Origin: Bacillota bacterium
GTDB taxonomy: Bacteria; Bacillota; Clostridia; Tissierellales; Sedimentibacteraceae
Length of the DNA stretch: 12,719 nucleotides
Direction: 5' to 3'
Assembly: GCA_029239575.1 (NCBI GenBank)
Contig: JARBUP010000057.1
Location: 1-12,719, forward strand
Position numbers and translations under genes: made by a program. The stretch's first letter is position 1. The number at the start of each line of letters is the position of its first letter. A model generated the notes under the pieces. That model had not been told where the DNA came from and searched no databases. It saw nothing but the letters and a program-made list of their open reading frames with translations. Below are positions 5,726-12,719 of this stretch, one piece after another.

Positions 5726-6280
5726 ATGAAAAAAATAATTGTTTTATTATTAATTGCATCATTGTTAACTGGATGTAGCGAAAAAGCAAAAGATAGCAGT
5801 GTTACAAATACAACAGAAAACACCCAAGAAAAATCTTATGAAGAAAGTTTAAAAAATAATATAAAAAAAATAATGGCTCCAGATTTTGAACTGAAAAATT
5901 TAGATGGAACAACAACAAGATTATCAGATTTAAGAGGAAAAAATGTTATAATTAATTTTTGGGCAACATGGTGCGGATTTTGTGTAGAAGAAATGCCTGA
6001 TTTACAAAAGCTTCAAAATACATATAAAGATAAAGATTTAGTTGTTTTAGCTATAAATGTAGGAGAAAGCAAAGAAGTTGTTGAAAAATTTATGAAGGAT
6101 AACAACTTAGACCTTGAAGTTGTTCTTGATGAAGATAGTGAAGTATCTAATATATATGGCGTTCGCTCATTTCCAACTACTTTAGTAGTAAGCAAAGACG
6201 GTGAGGCTTTAGGAAGCCATTCAGGCATGCTCACATATGAACAAATGGAACAGCTATATGATTTTTTTGAAGAAGAATAG
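5726..6280 (+). CDS. TlpA/ResA-like thioredoxin-fold lipoprotein
   Basis: The product has 184 residues. Residues 1-16 are a lipoprotein signal peptide ending in the lipobox LLTGC, so C17 should be lipidated and the protein held on the outer face of the membrane. A polar linker (18-50) leads to the thioredoxin-like domain (about 51-180). The redox motif is W82-C-G-F-C86 in FWATWCGFCVEEMP, the central insert typical of TlpA/ResA proteins follows, and the cis-proline is P150 in SFPTT. Such proteins reduce extracytoplasmic disulfides, for example in cytochrome c maturation or spore-cortex proteins. No partner such as CcdA is nearby to decide. The ATG follows AAAGGG. The gene lies 27 bases after ispE with no promoter or terminator between. 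Confidence 0.9.
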   Translation: MKKIIVLLLIASLLTGCSEKAKDSSVTNTTENTQEKSYEESLKNNIKKIMAPDFELKNLDGTTTRLSDLRGKNVIINFWATWCGFCVEEMPDLQKLQNTYKDKDLVVLAINVGESKEVVEKFMKDNNLDLEVVLDEDSEVSNIYGVRSFPTTLVVSKDGEALGSHSGMLTYEQMEQLYDFFEEE

Positions 6281-6282
6281 AA

Positions 6283-6335
6283 AAAATTTAGGTCTGATTC
6301 CGATAGAATATCGAAATCAGACCTTTAATTTTTTT
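6283..6335. terminator. Bidirectional terminator between lipoprotein gene and gltD
   Basis: The arms 6290-6305 (starting AGGTCTGATT) and 6309-6324 (ending AATCAGACCT) pair at 15 of 16 positions around a GAA loop. The plus side runs into TTTAATTTTTTT and the minus side into TAAATTTTTT, so it should stop both converging units. The gltD stop codon overlaps the right-hand T run. Confidence 0.9.
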
Positions 6336-7818
6336 ACTTAATTACACTTTTTCCCATAAGAAATTTATCGGCTTCTCTTGCAGCAAGCTTACCTTCCTGA
6401 ATAGCCCATACAACAAGGCTCTGTCCTCTTCTCATATCTCCAGCTGCAAATAATTTATTAACTTCTGTTTTGAAAATTCCAAATTCCGCCTTTAAATTAC
6501 TTCTCAAATCTCTTTTTAATTTAAGTTCATCTATTATAGTGTCTTCAGGACCTAAAAATCCCATGGCAATGGTAACAAGGTCTGCTTTCCATATTTTCTC
6601 TGAATTTGGAATTTCAATAGGAATAACCCTTCCCAGTTCATCCTTCTCCCATCTGACATCTACAGTATGAACCTCTTTTATTTCACCCTTTTCGTTTCCT
6701 ACTAATTTTTTAGTAGCAATGTTGTAGTTTCTTGGATCCTTTTTATACAGGCTTATTGCTTCTTCCTGTCCGTAATCTACTTTAAGTTTTTTAGGCCATT
6801 CAGGCCAAGGATTTGTTTCATCGTTTCTTTCACGAGCTGGTTCAGGCATAATTTCAAACTGAAAAACACTTTTGCAACCTTGCCTTATGGAAGTTCCCAC
6901 GCAGTCTGTTCCAGTGTCCCCTCCTCCTATTACAATCACATTTTTACCCTTGGCATCTAATTGTGAATTTGTCTCCTTATTTGTTTTCTGAAGATTTTTT
7001 GTACTGTTTGTCAAAAATTCAATTGCTTGATAAACTCCTTTTAAATCCTTACCTTCAACTTCTAACTCTCTGGCTTTTTTTGCTCCGCAGCACAATATGA
7101 CGGCATCATTTCTGTCAATGAGTTCATGAGTAGTGATATCAGTTCCTACTTCCACATTAAAAATAAACTTTACCCCTGACTGTTTCATTAATTCAATTCG
7201 TCTGTCCACTATTTTCTTGTCTAATTTCATGTTAGGTATGCCGTACATTAAAAGCCCGCCAGGCTTGTCATCTCTTTCATATACAGTAACGTCATGTCCT
7301 ACTGCATTCAAATAATATGCAGCTGACAATCCTGCCGGTCCTGCTCCTACTACGACAACTTTTTTTCCTGTTCCCTTAGCATTACTTTTCTTTACCCATC
7401 CTTCTTCGAATGCTTTTTCAATTATTTCATATTCGATGTCATGAATTGCAACAGGATCTGAAATATGACCTTCAGTGCATGATCCCTCACATGGTGCAGG
7501 GCATACCCTTCCCGTAAATTCAGGGAAAGGATTTGTCCTCGTTAATATTTTATAAGCAAGCTCCCATTGAGAGTTGTAAACTAAATCGTTCCATTCAGGT
7601 ATTAAATTGTGCATAGGACAGCCTGCAACCATTCCGTTTAAAATAACTCCGCCCTGGCAAAACGGTACACCGCAGTTCATACACCTTGCTCCCTGAATTT
7701 TTAGCTCTTCAATATCCATGGGCAGTTTTATTTCATTCCAGTCCTTTATTCTGTCTTTCGGACTTCGTTTTTTATGTTCTGTTCTTTTATATTCCAAGAA
7801 TCCGGTAGCTTTTCCCAT
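6334..7818 (-). CDS. gltD: Glutamate synthase (NADPH) small subunit
   Basis: The product has 494 residues. GltD takes electrons from NADPH through FAD and passes them over iron-sulfur clusters to GltB. The N-terminal domain carries two cysteine groups: C46, C49, C54, C67 and C106, C110, C114, ligands of the [4Fe-4S] clusters. The FAD motif VVVVGAGPAGL is at 154-164, followed by PGGLLMYGIPNMKLDK (186-201). The NADPH-binding motif VIVIGGGDTGTD is at 294-305. The C-terminal FAD-binding block AAGDMRRGQSLVVWAIQEG is at 458-476. I chose the ATG at 7818 because AAGGAGGA lies 6 bases upstream. The frame is open for 34 more codons, but that stretch overlaps the end of gltB and has no family similarity. 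It starts 16 bases after the gltB stop in one operon. Confidence 0.95.
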   Translation of the reverse strand: MGKATGFLEYKRTEHKKRSPKDRIKDWNEIKLPMDIEELKIQGARCMNCGVPFCQGGVILNGMVAGCPMHNLIPEWNDLVYNSQWELAYKILTRTNPFPEFTGRVCPAPCEGSCTEGHISDPVAIHDIEYEIIEKAFEEGWVKKSNAKGTGKKVVVVGAGPAGLSAAYYLNAVGHDVTVYERDDKPGGLLMYGIPNMKLDKKIVDRRIELMKQSGVKFIFNVEVGTDITTHELIDRNDAVILCCGAKKARELEVEGKDLKGVYQAIEFLTNSTKNLQKTNKETNSQLDAKGKNVIVIGGGDTGTDCVGTSIRQGCKSVFQFEIMPEPARERNDETNPWPEWPKKLKVDYGQEEAISLYKKDPRNYNIATKKLVGNEKGEIKEVHTVDVRWEKDELGRVIPIEIPNSEKIWKADLVTIAMGFLGPEDTIIDELKLKRDLRSNLKAEFGIFKTEVNKLFAAGDMRRGQSLVVWAIQEGKLAAREADKFLMGKSVIK

Positions 7819-7824
7819 TATATA

Positions 7825-7832
7825 TCCTCCTT
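7825..7832 (-). promoter_or_regulatory. Ribosome binding site fixing the gltD start
   Basis: The minus strand reads AAGGAGGA, a near-perfect Shine-Dalgarno, then 6 bases to the ATG. It lies in the 16-base gap after the gltB stop and rules out the upstream in-frame ATGs inside gltB. Confidence 0.85.
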
Positions 7833-7834
7833 TA

Positions 7835-10800
7835 TTATTTTGCAGCATTGCCTGAAGTTTTACTTTTAGCTGTAGCTTGATTATCTTTTGCAATATTAGA
7901 ATATCTTTCATTGAATGCATAACTTAAAGCTTCATGTCCAGAAAGCCCCATATTGTGCGCCTTTTCGATATTAACAAGCATATGTTTATACTCAGCAGGA
8001 ATTATTTTTGTAAACCTGTTAGAATAACTATCCCAATCATGCAGTATTCTTTTGCCCTGCTGACTTTCTGTATATTCAACATGTTTTGTTATCATGCTTT
8101 TGATTTCGTTCATTTCTTTTTCAGAAGTAATTTTTTCTGTATTGGTGATTGAGCTATTTATATAATTTTCATCTAAATCAAGGGCATAAACAATGCCTCC
8201 TGACATTCCTGCAGCAAAATTTCTTCCTGTTTTTCCAAGAAGCACAATTTTTCCTCCCGTCATATATTCGCAGCCGTGGTCTCCCACACCTTCTATTACA
8301 GCGTTCATGCCGCTGTTTCTTATGCAGAATCTTTCACCTGCTTTTCCGTTGATGTAAGCTTCTCCGGATGTAGCCCCGTAAAATGCTGCATTTCCTATGA
8401 TTATATTTTTTTCAGGTTCGAAATCAGAATCCTTAGGAGGATATACAATTATTTTTCCACCTGAAAGCCCTTTTCCCATGTAGTCGTTAGAATCTCCTTC
8501 AAGCTTGAGCGTCATCCCTTTTGGAATAAATGCTCCGAAGCTCTGTCCCGCAGAACCTACGAATGTAAGATTGACCGTGTCGTCTTTAAGTCCTATTTCT
8601 CCATATTTTTTTGATATTTCGCTTCCTATTATTGTTCCAACAACTCTGTCCGTATTTTTTATTTTAAGTTTCAGGCTTATAGGTTTTTGGTTTTCCAATG
8701 CTGGTTTAACCATTTTAAGTAGTTTTCTCATGTCAAGTGATTTTTCCAGCATATGATCCTGAGCATGCATGTTGTATCTTCCTATATCTGCCCCTGCAAA
8801 AGGTTGATATAAAATTTGTGATAAATCAATATTTTTTGCTTTCCAATTTTTAATATTGTTTTTTTGTTTTAATTTGTCAGTGCGTCCCACCATTTCCTTC
8901 AATGTTCTAAAGCCTAATTTAGCCATTATTTCTCTAAGTTCTCTGACCATGAACATCATGAAGTTTTCTATATATTCCGGTTTGCCTGCGAAATTTTTTC
9001 TTAAGCGCTCATCCTGAGTAGCTACTCCCACAGGACATGTGTTTAAATTGCAAACTCTCATCATAAGGCATCCGAGAACAATTAGTGGCGTTGTTGCAAA
9101 ACCAAACTCTTCAGCTCCGAGGAGCGCTGCAATAGCAATGTCTCTTCCAGACAAAAGCTTTCCGTCCGTCTCAAGGATTACCCTATCTCTTAAATTGTTT
9201 AAAACTAAAGTCTGATGTGCCTCTGATAAACCTAATTCCCAAGGAAGACCTGTGTTTCTTATACTAGTTCTTGGTGCTGCACCTGTTCCTCCGTCATATC
9301 CGCTTATTAAAATAACATCTGCCTTTCCTTTGGCTAAACCTGCAGCTACTGTTCCAACACCAGATTCTGATACAAGCTTAACATTGATTCTCGCATATCT
9401 ATTTGCATTTTTTAAATCGTGGATAAGCTCGCCTATATCCTCTATGGAATATATGTCATGATGAGGAGGAGGAGAAATTAAAGTCACACCAGGTGTGGAA
9501 TGTCTCACTTTTCCGATTTCAGGATATACTTTCAGTCCTGGAAGCTGACCGCCTTCCCCAGGTTTAGCGCCTTGCGCGATTTTAATTTGAATTTCTCTTG
9601 CATTGACAAGATAGTTACTTGTAACTCCAAAGCGTCCCGATGCAACTTGCTTGATTGCGCTGTTCTTTGAATCTCCGTTTTCCATTATTTTAAATCTTTC
9701 TGGATCTTCTCCGCCTTCGCCAGTGTTGCTTTTTCCGCCTAATCTGTTCATGGCAATAGCAAGACACTCATGAGCTTCCTTACTTATGGATCCATATGAC
9801 ATGGCTCCTGTTTTAAATTTTTTGACTATGGAATCAGCGCTCTCAACTTCTTCAATCGGAATTGCTTCCTTTGGATTGTAGTCAAACTCAAGGAGGTTTC
9901 TGAGAGTATATATTTTTTCTTCATTAATTTTTTCGGAATATTGCTTGTATAAATTGTAGTTGTTTTCTCTGCTTGATTTTTGAAGCATATATATTGTTTC
10001 TGGATTATACATATGTTCTTCTCCGCCATCAATACACTGGAAATATCCTCCTGCTTCGAGAATATCGGTATACGGCGAATTTTCTTCGTATGCACTTTCA
10101 TGCCTCATTTTGTTTTCTAAAGCAATTTCCTCTAAACCTATTCCTTCAAGCCTTGAAGGTGTTTTTGTAAAGTATTTGTCGATAATTTCTTTTTTAATAC
10201 CTACTGCCTCAAATATTTGAGCCCCGTGATAAGATCTTATTGTGGATATTCCCATTTTGGAAATAACCTTTAAAATACCTTTCACCATAGCTTTAACATA
10301 GTTCTTTTTGCCTTCTTCATAGTTTATCCCGTTTAAAATCCCTTTGTCCGCAAGATCATTTATTGTTTCAAAAGCAAGATAAGGATTTATCGCTGTAACT
10401 CCATATCCGATCAGTGTGCAGAAATGGTGAACTTCTCTCGGCTCTCCTGATTCTAAAACAATTCCTATGTTTGTTCTTTTCTCACCTCTTGTAAGATGTT
10501 GGTGAACTCCCGAAGATGCCAAAAGAGCAGGTATAGCGGCAAAATCTTTATTGACACCCCTGTCTGACAATAAAATTATATTTGCACCCCTTTCAATTGC
10601 AGTATCTGCTTCCATGAAAATTTTTTCCAAAGCGTTTTCCATTGCTTTAGCGCCTTCAGATACTTTATAAAGTATTGAAATTGTTGCAACTTTGAATTTG
10701 TCATTGTTCATGTGCTTTATAACATTGAGGTGATCATTAGTAAGTATCGGATTATCCAAGAGTAAACTTGCTGAATTGTCGCCATCTGGATTGATCAAAT

Positions 10801-12448
10801 TTCCACTGTCGCCCAATGACATGCTTGTAGAAGTAATAATTTCTTCCCTTATTGCATCTATCGGAGGATTTGTAACCTGGGCAAAAAGTTGTTTAAAATA
10901 TAAATACAGCATTTGCGGATTTTCAGAAAGTACAGCAAGCGGAGAATCGATCCCCATAGACCCTACAGGTTCTTCACCTTCTATTGCAGTCGGTTGTATG
11001 CCTTTTGTTATATCTTCATAAGTATAACCAAATGCTTTCTGCTGCTGGACTATATCATTCATCTTAATATCTTTTTCAGAAAAAGCAGGAAAATCGCTTA
11101 AACTGAAAATATGTTTTTTATTCCATTCATCATACGGATGCAGAGTTGATACATATTTCTTTACTTCTTCATCTGAAATTATCCTTTGGGATTTTGTATC
11201 TATTAAAAGTATTTTTCCAGGCTCAAGCCTTCCTTTAAATTTGATATTGTCATTGTCTATGTCTATAACGCCTACTTCTGAAGCCAAAATCACTCTGTCA
11301 TCTTTAGTTATATAATATCTTGAAGGTCTTAAACCGTTTCTGTCCAATATTCCGCCTATGATGTCGCCATCTGTAAATGCCATTGCTGCAGGACCGTCCC
11401 ATGCTTCCATTAAAAAGTTGTTAAATTTGTATAATTCTTTTTTCATTTTAGGCATTAGCTTGTTTTTTTCCCATGGCTCTGGAATCATCATCATAATAGA
11501 TTCCTGCAATGATCTTCCGTTAAGATATAAAAACTCGAGACAGTTGTCAAACATGGAAGAATCGCTTCCTGTTTCGTCAATAATAGGAAATACTTTATGA
11601 ATATTTTCAAAATAAGGAGACTTCATTCTTTTTTGTCTCGCATTCATCCAGTTTACATTGCCTCTTATAGTGTTTATTTCTCCGTTGTGAACCAAATATC
11701 TGTTCGGATGCGCCCTTTCCCAGCTCGGAAATGTATTAGTGCTAAACCTCGAGTGTATCATTGCCAATGCAGACTTGAATTCAAGGTCTGAAAGGTCAAG
11801 GTAGAAATTTCTAAGCTGTTCTGATGTGAGCATTCCTTTATATACAACAGTTTTAGCAGAAAGACTTGCAAAATAAAATATTCCTCCATTTTGTTCACTC
11901 ATAGGTCCTATTTCTTTTTCAGCCCTTTTTCTTATAACATAAAGTTTTCTCTCAAAACTCATATCATCTTTAATGCTCTCATCTTTTCTGATAAAAACCT
12001 GAATTATGCTCGGCATTGTAGCGTTTGCTTTTTCCCCTATTATAGTACTGTCAACAGGTACATCTCTCCAACCTAATACTTGCTGTCCTTCTTCAATGAC
12101 AATATTCTCAAATGTTTTCATCTGAATATTTCTGAATTTATCATATTTATGGGCAAATATCATTCCAACAGCATAGTTTCCTTCTTCAGGCAATTCAAAA
12201 TCCAATACAGAACATTCTCTTTGTAAAAAGTCATGTGGAATTTGAACTGTAATTCCTGCACCATCACCGGATTCATCAGCACCACTTGCACCTCTGTGGC
12301 TCATGTTTTCCAAAACAGTCAGAGCATCATCAACAATATCAAAAGATTTTTTTCCATTTATATTTACAACAAAACCCATACCGCATGCGTCATGTTCAAA
12401 TGCTGGGTCATAAAGACCTTGTTTTTTTGGTATACCATGATTAACCAT
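7835..12448 (-). CDS. gltB: Glutamate synthase (NADPH) large subunit
   Basis: The product has 1537 residues, full length for the bacterial subunit. It splits glutamine and channels the ammonia to 2-oxoglutarate, giving two glutamates. Residues 1-21 are a propeptide; cleavage would expose C22 (DACGMGF), the amidotransferase nucleophile, heading the class II glutaminase domain (22 to about 430). The linking domain is at about 470-770. The FMN-binding synthase domain runs from about 870 to 1190, with PGEGGQLPG (963-971), ISGYDGGTGAAP (1048-1059) and the [3Fe-4S] cysteines C1127, C1133, C1138. The glycine-rich C-terminal beta-helix domain is at about 1255-1490. The ATG at 12448 follows AGGGGAGG at about 6 bases. 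It is the first gene of the gltB-gltD operon. Codons look less AT-rich than in neighbouring genes, which may reflect high expression. Confidence 0.97.
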   Translation of the reverse strand: MVNHGIPKKQGLYDPAFEHDACGMGFVVNINGKKSFDIVDDALTVLENMSHRGASGADESGDGAGITVQIPHDFLQRECSVLDFELPEEGNYAVGMIFAHKYDKFRNIQMKTFENIVIEEGQQVLGWRDVPVDSTIIGEKANATMPSIIQVFIRKDESIKDDMSFERKLYVIRKRAEKEIGPMSEQNGGIFYFASLSAKTVVYKGMLTSEQLRNFYLDLSDLEFKSALAMIHSRFSTNTFPSWERAHPNRYLVHNGEINTIRGNVNWMNARQKRMKSPYFENIHKVFPIIDETGSDSSMFDNCLEFLYLNGRSLQESIMMMIPEPWEKNKLMPKMKKELYKFNNFLMEAWDGPAAMAFTDGDIIGGILDRNGLRPSRYYITKDDRVILASEVGVIDIDNDNIKFKGRLEPGKILLIDTKSQRIISDEEVKKYVSTLHPYDEWNKKHIFSLSDFPAFSEKDIKMNDIVQQQKAFGYTYEDITKGIQPTAIEGEEPVGSMGIDSPLAVLSENPQMLYLYFKQLFAQVTNPPIDAIREEIITSTSMSLGDSGNLINPDGDNSASLLLDNPILTNDHLNVIKHMNNDKFKVATISILYKVSEGAKAMENALEKIFMEADTAIERGANIILLSDRGVNKDFAAIPALLASSGVHQHLTRGEKRTNIGIVLESGEPREVHHFCTLIGYGVTAINPYLAFETINDLADKGILNGINYEEGKKNYVKAMVKGILKVISKMGISTIRSYHGAQIFEAVGIKKEIIDKYFTKTPSRLEGIGLEEIALENKMRHESAYEENSPYTDILEAGGYFQCIDGGEEHMYNPETIYMLQKSSRENNYNLYKQYSEKINEEKIYTLRNLLEFDYNPKEAIPIEEVESADSIVKKFKTGAMSYGSISKEAHECLAIAMNRLGGKSNTGEGGEDPERFKIMENGDSKNSAIKQVASGRFGVTSNYLVNAREIQIKIAQGAKPGEGGQLPGLKVYPEIGKVRHSTPGVTLISPPPHHDIYSIEDIGELIHDLKNANRYARINVKLVSESGVGTVAAGLAKGKADVILISGYDGGTGAAPRTSIRNTGLPWELGLSEAHQTLVLNNLRDRVILETDGKLLSGRDIAIAALLGAEEFGFATTPLIVLGCLMMRVCNLNTCPVGVATQDERLRKNFAGKPEYIENFMMFMVRELREIMAKLGFRTLKEMVGRTDKLKQKNNIKNWKAKNIDLSQILYQPFAGADIGRYNMHAQDHMLEKSLDMRKLLKMVKPALENQKPISLKLKIKNTDRVVGTIIGSEISKKYGEIGLKDDTVNLTFVGSAGQSFGAFIPKGMTLKLEGDSNDYMGKGLSGGKIIVYPPKDSDFEPEKNIIIGNAAFYGATSGEAYINGKAGERFCIRNSGMNAVIEGVGDHGCEYMTGGKIVLLGKTGRNFAAGMSGGIVYALDLDENYINSSITNTEKITSEKEMNEIKSMITKHVEYTESQQGKRILHDWDSYSNRFTKIIPAEYKHMLVNIEKAHNMGLSGHEALSYAFNERYSNIAKDNQATAKSKTSGNAAK

Positions 12449-12493
12449 AACGTCCTCCCCTTAATCAATCCGAATTTATTTTAATTAAATAAT

Positions 12494-12522
12494 ATTATAG
12501 TAAACCTTTCATGATTATGCAA
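12494..12522 (-). promoter_or_regulatory. Promoter of gltBD
   Basis: On the minus strand TTGCAT (12522-12517), a 17-bp spacer and a perfect TATAAT (12499-12494) give a start near 12487 and a leader of about 40 bases. The leader is too short for a riboswitch. Two TAACTTTTT repeats (12532-12540 and 12542-12550) lie one helical turn apart just upstream of the -35 box. Confidence 0.7.
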
Positions 12523-12597
12523 GATATATTTTAACTTTTTGTAACTTTTTAACCAACTACTTTTTATTTTAATTATTTTTTAAATTCATCGTTGTAT

Positions 12598-12665
12598 GTT
12601 TTCAATTTTAATATCATTTATGTTATATTTTCATTACAATAATGTAACATAAATTGTTTGAAAAC
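12598..12665. repeat. Nested inverted repeats upstream of gltBD
   Basis: GTTTTCAA (12598-12605) and TTGAAAAC (12658-12665) enclose ATTTATGTTA (12616-12625) and TAACATAAAT (12645-12654), which enclose CATTA/TAATG (12632-12636 with 12640-12644) around a CAA loop. The layers are slightly off-centre from each other. It could be an operator for gltBD about 110-180 bases upstream of the start point, or belong to a gene right of the window. The AT-rich context makes part of this symmetry likely by chance. Confidence 0.4.
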
Positions 12666-12719
12666 GAAAATATGTAACTCATTGTTATTTTTTTATTTTG
12701 TTTGCCAGAATATTTTTTT

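Noticed and set aside
7819..7920. A longer gltD with 34 extra N-terminal residues overlapping the end of gltB
   Set aside because: The extension has no GltD similarity and no ribosome binding site, while the ATG at 7818 has a near-perfect AAGGAGGA at 6 bases and gives the standard MGKATGFLEY start.
9826..10101. 91-codon frame within gltB on the same strand in another frame
   Set aside because: It is inside the continuous, conserved gltB frame and has no translation signals.

Overview
The window looks like chromosomal DNA of an anaerobic low-G+C Firmicute, most likely class Clostridia or Tissierellia. The evidence is the very AT-rich sequence, strong AGGAGG-type ribosome binding sites, TTG starts, a Veg protein (known only from Firmicutes) and the non-mevalonate isoprenoid gene ispE. 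I cannot name a genus. All genes in the window look intact. There are no tRNA or rRNA genes, no CRISPR array, no transposase and no phage genes.

Layout. Positions 1-343 are a regulatory region with three AATC(A/G)CGATT operator-like sites, a candidate leftward promoter for a gene outside the window, and a good promoter for a TetR-type regulator (344-1006). A membrane-anchored metallophosphoesterase (1112-1945) and veg (2100-2357) follow on the minus strand, both starting with TTG. A divergent intergenic region then drives corA (2682-3623), an Mg2+-type transporter. corA is preceded by a short leader ORF and a hairpin that ends at its ribosome binding site. A gene-free stretch of about 1.2 kb (3624-4828) holds a terminator, a long hairpin, a G-depleted array of AAATCTT-like repeats and a short interspersed repeat. 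ispE (4829-5698) and a thioredoxin-like lipoprotein (5726-6280) form a plus-strand pair. They converge, through a bidirectional terminator, on the minus-strand operon gltB-gltD (12448-6334), which encodes both subunits of NADPH glutamate synthase. The last 270 bases are the gltBD promoter region and a nested inverted repeat.

How the genes relate. GltB and GltD form one enzyme that makes glutamate from glutamine and 2-oxoglutarate. IspE makes an isoprenoid precursor. The lipoprotein probably handles thiols or cytochrome maturation outside the cytoplasmic membrane. Otherwise the window is a set of short independent transcription units. In Bacillus subtilis veg and ispE are close and co-directional. 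Here they are 2.5 kb apart on opposite strands with corA and the odd repeat region between them, which points to a local rearrangement.

The parts most worth a second look are the corA leader (possible translation-coupled magnesium control), the G-depleted repeat array, and the operator cluster at the left edge. No wholly new protein system is visible.
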